This document shows, in pieces, positions 37,553 to 47,734 of a stretch of DNA of 64,000 nucleotides. The notes under the pieces were generated by a model that saw only the letters and a program-made list of their open reading frames with translations, did not search any database and was not told the DNA's origin. Each line of letters starts with the position of its first letter. Position 1 is the first letter of the stretch. Made by a program: the position numbers and the translations under genes. Source of the stretch: Xiashengella succiniciproducens (GTDB taxonomy: Bacteria > Bacteroidota > Bacteroidia > Bacteroidales > Marinilabiliaceae); assembly GCF_023674465.1 (NCBI RefSeq), contig NZ_CP098400.1, positions 434,001-498,000 on the forward strand. The letters run 5' to 3'.

Positions 37553-40500
37553 TTAGAATGAGAAGTTCAAGCCAAACATAACTGTCTGTGGTGTTGGGTA
37601 TGAGCTATAATTATAACCCGGAGTATGTACACCTCCAGCAAAGTCTATGTTATAACCTGTGTAGTTTGTAAATGTTATCAGGTTTTGTCCTGTTGCATAT
37701 ACCCTAACTCCTGATATCTTACCCCTAAACCAGCTGTCGGGTAGGTTATAGCCAAGTGTTATGTTTGCAACCTTCAGGTATGTTCCGTTTTGCAGGAAAC
37801 GTTCGCTGAACATATCGTTTGTTATAGCACCCTCACTTTTGTATGCGACCCTTGGAATGTTGGTATCTGTATTGTCGGGAGTCCATGCATTCATCATATC
37901 AACGCTCTTGTTAAGCATGCCATAAGAGCTGTGAAGTGTCATATCTACAAAGTCCAATACCTTGAAATCAGCTGCCCCATATGTGGCAATGCTAAGGTCA
38001 AAGTTTTTCCACTCCAAGCGGGCATTGAAGCCAAAGTTGAATGAAGGCATTCCACTGCCCAGATAGGTCCGGTCTTCACTTGTTATTTCTCCGTCATTAT
38101 TGAGGTCTGCATAAGCCACGTCTCCGGGTTTTGCTCCGGGCTGATTAATGAAATCACCATTGGCATTACGTCTGTTGTCTATTTCTTCCTGAGACTGGAA
38201 GATACCCTCATATACATAACCATAGAAGGAACCGACCTCACGACCTACTTCAGTACGTGTGAAGGCTGTAGTATAAGGAGTATTGGAAACACCAAGTTGG
38301 GTTACTTCATTGTTTAAGGTTGATAGGTTGGCTTCAAGTTCAAATTTTAACGGATTCTTCCTATTTCTGTAAATAAGGTTGAATTCCAATCCTGTGTTTT
38401 CCATAGTAGCAGCGTTCATGACAACTGTTTCATTTGTGAAACCGCCACTGGCAGGAACCGGAACTTCATACAGAAGGTCTTCTGAAACAGATTTATACCA
38501 TTCTGCAGAGAATTCTATCTGTCTTCCAAATAGGCCAAGATCCAAACCAATATTTGTAGTTTTCTTCTTTTCCCAGGTGATTCCTGTATTTACAAAATTG
38601 GAAATGGCTGAACCAGTAATCTTTGAGTTGCCAAAACTATAGGTGTAGTTATTCCTTGCCATTACATCCATATAGAGGTAGTCCCCAATATCCTGTTTGC
38701 CAAGTTCTCCATAACTACCTCTTAACTTCAGAAGGCTGATAATCTCCTGTTCAACAGGGAAGAAGTCCTCCTGATCAATACGCCATCCTAAAGATATTGA
38801 AGGGAAGGTTCCCCAGCGTCCATCCTTAGGAAAACGGGAAGAACCGTCACGCCTTACTGTTGCAGAAAGCAGGTATCTGTCGGCAAAGTTATAGTTGATA
38901 CGACCAACATAAGAAGCCAGAGTATGTTCGCTCTCATATGATCCTGCATCTGTCTCCTCTGCATTATTTATCTGAGGGTAATAAGGTTCATTCAGCTTTA
39001 TGCCCCTTCCTGTCAGTGTATGGTAAATATTACTCTCGAAGGATTGTACAGCAACAATATTCAACTTGCTACGTCCAAAGGCACCGTCATAGGTCAGAAT
39101 GTTTTCAATAAGGGACGTTTTGTAATTACGATATCCTTGAGAGAGCACCTCATCGCCTTTAGACAGGTAGTTTGTTGTACTCTGAATGAACGATGGTATG
39201 AAGGTGAAGTCTTTCGCAAAAGTCTTGTTGTATGACAGGTTTAACTTATAGTTAAATGAATGATTATCACTGTCAAATCCTGTCATTTCAAGCAGATCCA
39301 CCATTGCAGCACCTGATATCATGAATCGGTCAACCTTTACATTTCTTTTCAGCAGGCTGTTGATCAGCAATACATTTGTAACACGAAGGTCCCCATGAAC
39401 GTCATCATAATATGTTCCATAACCATAAGAGTCATATGAATACTGAGATGCAGCAGGCAATATGTCATCCAACACCCATGTTGACTCATCATAGGCTTTG
39501 ATTGTGGGAGGCAGTATAAGGGCAGATGCCATAACGGGATATTGTGCACCATAAAGACCTTGAACATACTCGTTAGCATTACTCAATGCCATATTATCCT
39601 GATCACTTCGACTATATGATACATTAGTCTGAATTTTCAGGAATCTGGCTTCCATTGTATTATTGAGTCTGGCAGTGTAACGCTCAAAGTTTGGACCGGC
39701 ACCATATATCGTTCCTTCCTGTTTGAAATAGTCCAGGGCAGCGTTATAGGTACTTTTTTCACTTCCTCCTGAGATATTCACATTGTGGTTCTGACGTACA
39801 CCGGTCTGGAATGCCTCATCCTGCCAATTTGTATTTACGGCAGCAGGGTCTATGTACCTGGGACTGCCGGGGTCATAGCCCTGGGGAGGGGTCATCTCAC
39901 TGTTGGCAAAGGCCATACGGATGTAGTCAGAATATTGATATGAATCCATTACATCATAGACTCCATCCTTAACCTTGTCAAAGCCGACATATCCGGAATA
40001 ATCTATCTTCATGGGTTGCTGTTTGCTTCCCTGCTTAGTCGTGATTATCACCACACCATTGGCGGCACGGGAACCATAGATTGCAGCTGCAGAAGCATCC
40101 TTAAGTACCTGAACAGACTCAATATCATTTGGAGAGAAGTCCCGTATTGAAGTACCTACGGGTATCCCATCAATGACATATAAAGGATCGGTGGAACCAA
40201 AGGAGCCCACACCCCTGATTCTTACAACCGGGTCTGCGCCCGGTTGTCCGTCAGAAGTAATCTGGACACCAGGGACTTTACCTGTTAACATAGTGGAAAT
40301 GTTAGAGTGTGAAACTTTCTTCATTTCCTCTGTATTAACGATTGCCACAGATCCAGTAAGGTCCACCTTTCGTTGGCTGCCATAGCCTACGACTACTATC
40401 TGTGTCAATTCCTGCATCTCAGAAAGAAGAGTGGTTACACCAATATCAGACCTTCCATTGACATTCACTTCCGCTTCCCGGAAGCCGATGAAAGAAAATA

Positions 40501-40750
40501 CAAGGGTGGCATTTGAAGAAACTATGATACTGAAGTCTCCATTGGCATCAGTTATTCCGCCCTTTACAGTACCTTTCTCCTGGACTGTTGCGCCCGGAAG
40601 TGGTTCGCCGTTTTCGTCAACAACCTTTCCTTTTACTGTGATCTCATCAGCCTGCATTACTGATAATGGGTTTGCATTACCACTGCTTTCCGCAATAGCT
40701 GCAGGGGTAATTAAAAGCAGGCCGGCCAGATATAATATTGAATATTTCAT
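37553..40750 (-). CDS. SusC/RagA-like TonB-dependent transporter
   Basis: This 1065-residue outer-membrane protein has a signal peptide, an N-terminal CarboxypepD_reg-like domain (about 35-110, VKGKVVDENGEPLPGATVQE, FSFIGFREAEVNV), a TonB box/plug start QIVVVGYGSQRKVDLTGSV, plug motifs PLYVIDGIPVG and SAAAIYGSRAANGVVIITTK, and a 22-strand barrel ending in FGLNFSF. No STN domain is present, so control by an anti-sigma factor is not expected; regulation would be by the neighbouring hybrid two-component gene, which is now broken. It imports oligosaccharides with SusD. Confidence 0.95.
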   Translation of the reverse strand: MKYSILYLAGLLLITPAAIAESSGNANPLSVMQADEITVKGKVVDENGEPLPGATVQEKGTVKGGITDANGDFSIIVSSNATLVFSFIGFREAEVNVNGRSDIGVTTLLSEMQELTQIVVVGYGSQRKVDLTGSVAIVNTEEMKKVSHSNISTMLTGKVPGVQITSDGQPGADPVVRIRGVGSFGSTDPLYVIDGIPVGTSIRDFSPNDIESVQVLKDASAAAIYGSRAANGVVIITTKQGSKQQPMKIDYSGYVGFDKVKDGVYDVMDSYQYSDYIRMAFANSEMTPPQGYDPGSPRYIDPAAVNTNWQDEAFQTGVRQNHNVNISGGSEKSTYNAALDYFKQEGTIYGAGPNFERYTARLNNTMEARFLKIQTNVSYSRSDQDNMALSNANEYVQGLYGAQYPVMASALILPPTIKAYDESTWVLDDILPAASQYSYDSYGYGTYYDDVHGDLRVTNVLLINSLLKRNVKVDRFMISGAAMVDLLEMTGFDSDNHSFNYKLNLSYNKTFAKDFTFIPSFIQSTTNYLSKGDEVLSQGYRNYKTSLIENILTYDGAFGRSKLNIVAVQSFESNIYHTLTGRGIKLNEPYYPQINNAEETDAGSYESEHTLASYVGRINYNFADRYLLSATVRRDGSSRFPKDGRWGTFPSISLGWRIDQEDFFPVEQEIISLLKLRGSYGELGKQDIGDYLYMDVMARNNYTYSFGNSKITGSAISNFVNTGITWEKKKTTNIGLDLGLFGRQIEFSAEWYKSVSEDLLYEVPVPASGGFTNETVVMNAATMENTGLEFNLIYRNRKNPLKFELEANLSTLNNEVTQLGVSNTPYTTAFTRTEVGREVGSFYGYVYEGIFQSQEEIDNRRNANGDFINQPGAKPGDVAYADLNNDGEITSEDRTYLGSGMPSFNFGFNARLEWKNFDLSIATYGAADFKVLDFVDMTLHSSYGMLNKSVDMMNAWTPDNTDTNIPRVAYKSEGAITNDMFSERFLQNGTYLKVANITLGYNLPDSWFRGKISGVRVYATGQNLITFTNYTGYNIDFAGGVHTPGYNYSSYPTPQTVMFGLNFSF

Positions 40751-40779
40751 GTTTCGGATATTTTATTGTTATTCTGATC

Positions 40780-42480
40780 CTATTCTGTAAATACCACATA
40801 GCACCTTTCAACTGTTATGGCAGCGTTGAGGTCTGAACTGTCAACGCTTATTCCCAGGAAGCGTTGGAAATGCTCTTCCCCGTTTGCGTATGTAACTAAG
40901 TATTCGACATCTGCGGTGTTGTCACCATTATTTGTGATTGTTATCTCAATACTGGAACCATGGAGACCAGCCTTAAAGGTGTCCCAGTTCCAGTTACTTT
41001 CACCCACAGTGGTACCATCAATATATCCATCTCCCCACGCCCAGTGATCCATACGGGCAAAGGTGGTCAATGTGCCGTCAGACTTCTGCAGTCTGACAAT
41101 GGCGTTGTGCCAGTTTTCTCTGGCTAAGGAGTATAGTTTGAGTTTGTAAGTCAGGGATTCGCCATATGGAATTGCGATATTGGCGGAGACATCTCCTGCA
41201 AATCCGGTTGAAAAATCTGTAGCACCGACCTGACCGCTACCTTTTACCATAGTAATAGGAAGGGTAGTAGAAACTGTGCTTGTTTCTCCTTTGTAAGTAA
41301 TAGTAATATTATGTGTTCCGGCAAAAGGAGGAACTTTGCCTATGCTGAGATTACCCAGAGGCATCACACCCTGTGAATCGTCACCATAGGTTGCTGTAAC
41401 AACAAGGCCTCTTGTATCCAGAATAATAGAATCATCACTGAAGAAGTAGTATGTAGTAATAAGAGGATTTTGGGTTACCTCAATTTGTTGAACTGGCATT
41501 ACTACATTTAGATTATATACTGTGGAAACAGTAGGACCAGGTTTCCCTTGTTTTGTTTTGCTGTATGCCACTACTACTGTTTTGGCACCCAGAGTCTCAG
41601 TATCTGGAACTACATTGAAATGCAGATCCTCCTTGCTCAGTTCCTTGGTGCTACCGTCAGTGAAAGTCACAACAGCCTTGGCAAGGCCCCAGAAATCTTC
41701 ACTACCTAATTCAACTGCAGTTGGGGCATCAGTAACCTGAATAGATACAGCATCCTCATCTTCTATTTCCTTGACCTTGGTTGGGAGGAGGTAAGCTTTC
41801 TTCATTAAGAAATGGCTGCCGTCAACAACCAGAAATGCAGTTACACTTGAGGAAACAGGTACTGGATGATTGTATGACTGTACAAGCACGGTTCCATCCG
41901 TTGCAACAGCAGTAGATGTTACGAAAACATTGCCAGTGGGAGAGAAGTCCACTTCAAGGGTAACATAGGCTCCCTGCATCTTCTGCCGGAACACTGCCCA
42001 GATATCCTCTCCACCCAGTTCTCCATAGTTGTGTTCTACTCTTCCAAGGGCAAAGTCACCGTTACCCCAGCCATAAGCATCTGACCTAAGTACAAAATAC
42101 TCGCTGTATTCAGGATCTCCGTCCGAATACGCTTTTGTTGTAAGAGCCAGATTCCAGTTGTTCCAGTTGTTAGAACCAGTTCCATAATTTATAAATTCAA
42201 GGGTAAGGAGTTTACCCGGGGCAATTTCAAAATAATCTGAATGATCAGCCCACCAGCCTGAGCTGTTGTCTTCAGCTCCTACAATGCTTTTTATTATGTC
42301 TATGTAGGTTGTATCACCTGTATTGCGACCCTCTCTCGCAGCCGCAATTGAGTCTATTTTGCTCTGAAGATCCTGTGGAGCATCAATCTCATATAGCTCC
42401 AACTTCTCGCATCCGCTAAAGGTCACTACAACCATAAGGACCCAAAGCAATGCGCCACTAAATAGATTTGTCCTTTTCAT
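40780..42480 (-). CDS. Surface glycan-binding-like lipoprotein with duplicated module and Ig-like domains
   Basis: This 566-residue lipoprotein (lipobox TFSGC) is the first gene of the SusCD unit. An N-terminal module (about 60-235) and a C-terminal module (about 430-566) share a pattern: W-x-N-W/H-N-A, then a D-x-Y/W-x-W-G-N/D-G motif (DAYGWGNGDFALG; DHWAWGDGYIDG), a beta-rich middle and a K/V-x-A/C-Y-x-x end. Between them lie two bacterial Ig-like domains (about 245-420, TFTDGSTKELS, VTATYGDDSQGVMPL). Aromatic-rich repeated modules and position upstream of susC suggest a surface glycan-binding protein. I do not recognise the module family. Confidence 0.65.
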   Translation of the reverse strand: MKRTNLFSGALLWVLMVVVTFSGCEKLELYEIDAPQDLQSKIDSIAAAREGRNTGDTTYIDIIKSIVGAEDNSSGWWADHSDYFEIAPGKLLTLEFINYGTGSNNWNNWNLALTTKAYSDGDPEYSEYFVLRSDAYGWGNGDFALGRVEHNYGELGGEDIWAVFRQKMQGAYVTLEVDFSPTGNVFVTSTAVATDGTVLVQSYNHPVPVSSSVTAFLVVDGSHFLMKKAYLLPTKVKEIEDEDAVSIQVTDAPTAVELGSEDFWGLAKAVVTFTDGSTKELSKEDLHFNVVPDTETLGAKTVVVAYSKTKQGKPGPTVSTVYNLNVVMPVQQIEVTQNPLITTYYFFSDDSIILDTRGLVVTATYGDDSQGVMPLGNLSIGKVPPFAGTHNITITYKGETSTVSTTLPITMVKGSGQVGATDFSTGFAGDVSANIAIPYGESLTYKLKLYSLARENWHNAIVRLQKSDGTLTTFARMDHWAWGDGYIDGTTVGESNWNWDTFKAGLHGSSIEITITNNGDNTADVEYLVTYANGEEHFQRFLGISVDSSDLNAAITVERCYVVFTE

Positions 42481-42642
42481 ACTATTCTATAATAGGATTT
42501 GGTTAAATATACACGCAAAAAAATGAATGTTAAATAGTATGTAAAAGGTAAAACCTCTTTTTAATGATGTAGTGGAAAAATGTATTTAATAGGAGGACGG
42601 ATGTTTATTACATTATTTATATCAATTAGTCCGCCAAACAAA
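42481..42642. other. Intergenic region between SusCD unit and carB terminator
   Basis: About 160 AT-rich bases upstream of the glycan-binding-like gene. I looked for TTG-N19-TAnnTTTG on the minus strand and found only one-mismatch candidates (such as TATATTTA), so no promoter is called. No ORF or repeat seen. Confidence 0.4.
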
Positions 42643-42676
42643 AAAGAGGTTGTCCGTGAAATTGGACAACCTCTTT
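42643..42676 (-). terminator. Intrinsic terminator after carB
   Basis: AAAGAGGTTGTCC (42643-42655) and GGACAACCTCTTT (42664-42676) form a perfect 13-bp stem; on the minus strand TTTTTTG follows. The arm AAAGAGGTTGTCC is identical to the left terminal arm of the IS element at 45690-45702. Confidence 0.85.
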
Positions 42677-42723
42677 AGATACACCCGGGTTCCCCGGGAT
42701 ATTGCATTTAGCTTGGTTACAGT

Positions 42724-45690
42724 CTATTTGTATTCATCCCAGCTCTTGATAGAGATGTCCTTAAGGTCCATCTTACAGAAGGCGGTGATAAATGCTGCAG
42801 CAAGTCTTGAATTTGTAATCAGCGGAATGTTGTAGTCAACACTGCTACGTCTGATATGGTAACCATTCCTTAGTTCGCCCTTGCTCAGGTCCTTAGGAAT
42901 ATTGACAACCAGGTCAATCTTCTTTTCCCTTAGGTAATCAATAGTGTTGGGCTTCTTGTCGGGTTCATCCGGCCAGTGTAGCAGGGTCGATTCGACTCCG
43001 TTGTCGGCCAGGAACTTTTGGGTTCCTGCTGTAGCAAAGAGGTTGTATCCCTTTTGCTTGAGCAGTCTGGCTGATGACAGAAGTTCTATCTTATCCCTTG
43101 CAGGGCCGGAAGATATAAGCACGTTCTTTTCAGGAATCCTATAACCCACTGACAGCATAGCCTGCAGTATTGCATCGTAGAAGTTGTCTCCCAGACAGCC
43201 TACCTCGCCAGTTGAAGCCATATCCACACCAAGAACGGGGTCGGCCTTTTGCAGACGGGCGAAGGAGAATTGAGGGGCCTTGATCCCTACGTAATCCAGT
43301 TCGAAGGCACTCTTAGCCGGTTTTTCAACAGGCAGATCCAGCATAATCCTGGTTGCAAGGTCGATAAAGTTGACCTTCAGTACCTTTGAAACGAAGGGGA
43401 AGCTTCGTGAGGCCCTGAGGTTACACTCAATAACCTTGATATCGTTGTCTTTTGCAAGTACCTGCATATTGAAAGGTCCAGAGATATTCAGGCCTGCTGC
43501 TATCTTTCGGGCAATCTGCTTAACCCTACGGATAGTCTCAACATACAACTTTTGTGGTGGGAATACTATAGTTGCGTCGCCTGAGTGTACTCCGGCAAAT
43601 TCGATGTGCTCTGATATTGCGTAGGCAATAATCTCACCGTTGCGGGCAACTGCATCAAACTCAATTTCCTTGGCTTGTTCGATAAACTCGGATACAACCA
43701 CCGGATATTGTTTTGAGACATTGGCGGCTACCTGTAGAAAGTGTTCCAGCTCATCACGGTTACTAACCACATTCATAGCCGCGCCTGATAGTACATAGGA
43801 GGGTCGAACCAGAACCGGGAAACCAACTTCATCAACAAACTTAAAGATGTCTTCAATGGTTGTAAGCTCGCTCCAGCGTGGTTGGTCAATATCCAACTCG
43901 TCGAGCAGTGAAGAAAACTTCTGACGATTTTCTGCCCTGTCTATATCTTCAGGTGAAGTCCCAAGGATAGGAACATTATAGCGATGCAGGCGCATAGCCA
44001 GGTTGTTGGGGATCTGCCCCCCCATCGAGATTACAAGACCCTTTGGCGCTTCCAGTTCGGTAATATCCAGTACCCTCTCGAGTGACAGTTCGTCGAAGTA
44101 CAGACGATTACAAACGTCGTAGTCCGTAGAGACCGTTTCAGGGTTATAGTTGATCATTACAGACCTGAAGCCTTGTTCGTTAACTGTTTCTACAGCATTA
44201 ACGCTGCACCAGTCAAACTCGACACTGGATCCGATACGGTAGGCTCCGGAACCCAGGACTATAACTGAGCGGCCATCCTTTTCGAATTCTATATCGTGAC
44301 TGTGTCCATTGTAGGTAAGGTACAGGTAGTTGATCTTGGCCGGGAATTCACCAGCCAGAGTATCTATCTGCTTTACTACCGGAAGCACACCTCTTTGTTT
44401 TCTGTGAGTACGTACCTTATAAATACCATCTTCCATCTGACTCTTGGGAGTCTTAAGAACCAGACGGGCAATCTGGAAGTCAGAGAAACCTGATTGCTTT
44501 GCCCTTACCAACAGATCGTCAGATAGTTCGGCAAGAGAATTGATTTCCTGAAGTTCATTCTTCAGGTCATCTATATTCTTGAGCTTTTCAAGGAACCAGC
44601 GGTCAATCTTGCTAAGGTCGTGTATCTCATCTACAGTCATTCCCTGCATGAAGGCTTCAGCTATAGCGAAGATACGTTGGTCAGTAGGCTCAGTAAGTTC
44701 CTTGCGTACATCAGCAAACTTAAAGGCCTGGTTGCCTACAAAACCGTGCATGCCAAGGCCAGCCATACGAAGGCCCTTCTGGATTACCTCTTCGAAGGTA
44801 CGTCCTATTGCCATAATCTCACCCACACTCTTCATGCTGGAGCCAATCTGGCGTGATACACCTGTAAACTTGGTAAGGTCCCAGCGGGGTATCTTGCATA
44901 CGATATAGTCAAGAGCCGGTTCGAAGAATGCTGAAGTAACCTTGGTCACAGAGTTGCGCAATTCATGCAGACCATAGCCCAGTGCCAGTTTGGCTGCCAC
45001 AAAGGCCAGAGGATAGCCTGTAGCCTTGGAGGCAAGAGCACTTGAGCGTGACAGACGGGCATTAACCTCGATCACACGATAATCCTCCGATTCCGGGTCT
45101 AGTGCATATTGTACGTTACATTCACCCACAACACCGATGTGGCGAACGATCTTGATAGCTAGTTCCCTGAGCTTGTGGTACTCTGAATTTGTCAGAGTCT
45201 GTGATGGAGCTACTACGATACTTTCACCGGTATGTATACCCAGCGGGTCGAAGTTTTCCATGTTACACACCGTGATGCAGTTGTCGTATGCATCCCTTAC
45301 CACTTCATATTCCACTTCCTTCCATCCCTTTAGAGATTCCTCAACAAGGATCTGGTTGGAATATGCAAAAGCATTTTCTGCACGAGCCTTCAGCTCTTCG
45401 CGGTTTGAGCAAAAACCGCTACCCATACCTCCCAGGGTGTAGGCGGCTCTTACGATAATTGGGAAACCAATGGTCTCGGAAGCCTTCAGGGCTTCCTCAA
45501 CAGAGGTTACAGCCAGACTCTTTGGAGTTTTGACATTGATCTCATCCAGTTTGTTGGCAAAAATCTCGCGGTCCTCTGTATCGATGATAGCCTGAACAGG
45601 CGTACCAAGTACTTTGACACCGTATTTTTCGAGGGTTCCCGCTTCAAACAATTTCACTCCACAGTTGAGTGCAGTCTGACCGCCAAAAGA
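42724..45690 (-). pseudogene. carB: carB, 3' part (carbamoyl-phosphate synthase large subunit, split by IS)
   Basis: From Ser at 45690 the frame is open for 988 codons: SFGGQTALNCGVKLFE, both ATP-grasp halves, the second pre-ATP-grasp GSGAYRIGSSVEFDWC, and the C-terminal allosteric MGS domain (VNIPKDLSKGELRNGYHIRR). Together with 77 codons of the 5' part the total is 1065, against about 1072-1075 usual, so some 8-9 codons (expected KERPDxILL-like) are missing at the IS junction. The enzyme makes carbamoyl phosphate for arginine and pyrimidines. The fragment lacks the first nucleotide-binding lobe. A TTG at 45735 inside the IS could start it with 15 IS-derived residues. Confidence 0.9.
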
Positions 45691-45725
45691 AAGAGGTTGT
45701 CCAATTAAGGGCAACCTCTTTTTCA
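45690..45725 (+). terminator. Left IS-end hairpin acting as inward terminator
   Basis: AAAGAGGTTGTCC, loop AATTAA, GGGCAACCTCTTT, then TTC. A 13-bp stem with one G-T pair. On the plus strand it would stop transcripts entering the element; on the minus strand it is followed by CTTTCTTTT and could also stop outward transcripts from the transposase. Confidence 0.7.
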
Positions 45726-45727
45726 AT

Positions 45728-47392
45728 TTAAGCAAGTTGATAAGAATAGATTTCGATTTTTAGATGAACATGCTTACGAAAATTCCATATTCCTTTTTGG
45801 ATTTTTGCATATAGGGGTTCAAACAAGAAGAAAATTGCATTTTGGAGTACTGTTTTTGAAACACACGCACCTTTGCCTATGATTTTTCTTAAGTTATGAG
45901 CAATAGCTATCAGGCCAAACTCGATTTCAACTTTCTTAAGGCCTTTCAGTGTAAATCTGGTGAACTTGTTGTTGTGTTTTATTTGTCCAAACACTGCTTC
46001 CGGTTCTATTGGGCGTCTACTTCTGTGATATAGGCCCTGTTCACTTAATAGCTGTTCCCTGGCCTTCTTTTTTAGGATCCTTAACCTGTGATTGATCTCT
46101 ATTATTCGATTACCGGTAGCTTGAAAACAAAGTCCGCGCAACGGGCATCCAGTACAGTTTTGCGCTTGATAACGTGTCACCTTTGATACATACCCATTCT
46201 CAGAAGTCACTTTTCTTTCACCTTTATTGGTCATATGCTGTCCCATCGGGCATACATAATAATCTTCATGTTCGTTGTAATATAGGTTTTGGCTTAGAAA
46301 TGCATTCTTTTTAAATGCTCTTTTCTGTTCTTTGTGGAAGTAGTTGTACTTGACAAAGTACTCTATATTATTTGCTTCCAGGTATTCATAATTCTCCTCG
46401 CTTCCGTAGCCGGCGTCTGCAACGACCGTAGAGCTATGACTTCCATATTGGTTTTTAAATCCCTCCAGATGACACTTTAATGTTCTTGTATCACCTGGGG
46501 TTTGATGGATACTGTAATGGGTAATAATCTGGTTCTCTGTACTAATCTGAGGATTATAAGCTGGTTTCAACTGCCCATTCTTCATATGATCTTCTTTCAT
46601 TCGCATGAAAGTAGCATCCTCGTCTGTCTTGCTAAAACTGTTGCGATCACCCAGAGTGTCAAGTTGCTTCTCGTATTTCTCCAACCGTGGCAGGTGTTCC
46701 TCCTGTAATTGCTTTAGTTGCTTAGATGTGGACTTATTTGTATCCTTAAGCCTGGTGTTAAGCTCAGCTATTTTGCTTTTTAATAAATCTGAGTCTATTG
46801 ATTGGGGCAAATCTTCTTTGTTGAGAGTTTTTGAGTCCTCTTTAATTTGACTATCAATATCTTTAAGAATACTCCTTATCCTTTCTTCCAGTTTTGCTTT
46901 GTTTTTCTCAACTGTGCCTCGCCATACAAAGGTGTACCTGTTTGAGGTAGCTTCTATTTTTGTTCCATCAACATACTGTACCTGAAGACTCACAAACCCC
47001 ATACCATGCAGTAATCTAACTACTTCTGCAAAGATGGTCTTAATTTCTCCCTGCAAACGGGTACTCCTAAAATAATTGATTGTTCTAAAGTCTGGAACAC
47101 AGCCCTTTGATAACCAGATAAAATGAATATTCTCTTGTAAAGCCTTTTCAATCTTTCTGCACGAAAATATGTTGTTTAAATAACTGTAGAACAGTATTTT
47201 AACCATCATTCTTGGATGAAAACTGCTAGCACCACCACCTTTGTATTTATTTAGTATAGAAGAGATATCCAGTTGATCTACAACCTTATCAACCAGACGA
47301 ACTGGATGGTCTGCTGGTATGCGATCCAAGAGGTTTTCAGGGAATAACTGAGCTTGATTGTTTGGAAGCTCTTTGAAAACAACTTTTTTCAT
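45728..47392 (-). CDS. IS1182-family DDE transposase
   Basis: This 554-residue protein has an N-terminal DUF772-type domain ([49 protein letters not shown]) and a DDE catalytic core: [13 protein letters not shown] (Asp about 142), [15 protein letters not shown] (Asp about 326) and [15 protein letters not shown] (Glu about 464). A Cys-rich segment, CPMGQHM...[12 protein letters not shown] (about 385-425), is typical of the family. The length is full and uninterrupted, so the element may still be mobile. Its TAA stop overlaps TTG CTT AA, a possible start for the following carB fragment. Confidence 0.93.
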   Translation of the reverse strand: MKKVVFKELPNNQAQLFPENLLDRIPADHPVRLVDKVVDQLDISSILNKYKGGGASSFHPRMMVKILFYSYLNNIFSCRKIEKALQENIHFIWLSKGCVPDFRTINYFRSTRLQGEIKTIFAEVVRLLHGMGFVSLQVQYVDGTKIEATSNRYTFVWRGTVEKNKAKLEERIRSILKDIDSQIKEDSKTLNKEDLPQSIDSDLLKSKIAELNTRLKDTNKSTSKQLKQLQEEHLPRLEKYEKQLDTLGDRNSFSKTDEDATFMRMKEDHMKNGQLKPAYNPQISTENQIITHYSIHQTPGDTRTLKCHLEGFKNQYGSHSSTVVADAGYGSEENYEYLEANNIEYFVKYNYFHKEQKRAFKKNAFLSQNLYYNEHEDYYVCPMGQHMTNKGERKVTSENGYVSKVTRYQAQNCTGCPLRGLCFQATGNRIIEINHRLRILKKKAREQLLSEQGLYHRSRRPIEPEAVFGQIKHNNKFTRFTLKGLKKVEIEFGLIAIAHNLRKIIGKGACVSKTVLQNAIFFLFEPLYAKIQKGIWNFRKHVHLKIEIYSYQLA

Positions 47393-47468
47393 TATGGATT
47401 GATTTATAGCATTAATATACTATATATCAATTATATAACCAACTTTTTCAGGAAGAAAATCAAACAAA

Positions 47469-47503
47469 AAAAGAGACTGCCTAATCTTTTTAGACAGCCT
47501 CTT
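47469..47503 (-). terminator. Right IS-end hairpin acting as inward terminator
   Basis: On the minus strand AAGAGGCTGTCT, loop AAAAAGATT, AGGCAGTCTCTT form a stem of 12 pairs including two G-U, followed by TTTTTTG. It lies right after codon 77 of carB, so it should terminate most carB transcripts at the junction. Confidence 0.75.
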
Positions 47504-47734
47504 CTTTAAAACTTGTTCAACGAAATATGGTGTAACAGGTAGAAAATAAACCTTATCTGCCAACTTTTCTGAGGTCTGAACCGTGGCAATATTCGGGTTT
47601 ATAAGTACCGTGTAAATTCCCTCTTCTTTTAATGCTTTAATAGCCTGCGATCCGGAATAATCGAACTCACCTGCCTCTCCAATTTTGAGAGCTCCTGAGC
47701 CCAGAATTACTACCTTCTTTACATTGTTTTTCAT
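47504..47734 (-). pseudogene. carB: carB, 5' part (77 codons before the IS)
   Basis: ATG at 47734 opens [20 protein letters not shown], the N-terminus of the carbamoyl-phosphate synthase large subunit, through [22 protein letters not shown] and [12 protein letters not shown]. At 47504 the frame enters the IS end and continues KRLSKKIRQ... to a stop at 47420. The natural continuation (acidic/basic run then LSFGGQTALNCG) resumes at 45690. The fragment contains only the first strand-helix units of the amino-terminal ATP-grasp region and cannot function alone. It is divergent from argR and probably shares ArgR control. Confidence 0.92.

Larger units (their letters stand above)
45691..47503 (-). 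mobile_element. IS1182-family insertion sequence inside carB
   Basis: The element is about 1.81 kb. Terminal inverted repeats read AAGAGGTTGTCC inward from 45691 and AAGAGGCTGTCT inward from 47503 on the other strand (10 of 12 match). Each end is itself a hairpin: 45690-45721 and 47471-47503. Both hairpins are followed by T runs pointing into the element, so transcription entering from carB in either direction would tend to stop at the edge. No target duplication is visible, and a short stretch of carB appears lost. The single gene is an intact DDE transposase. Confidence 0.88.

Noticed and set aside
45680-47515. Target site duplication at the IS ends
   Set aside because: Comparing CGCCAAAAGA on the left with CTTTAAAACTT on the right shows no direct repeat; the junction instead lacks some carB codons.
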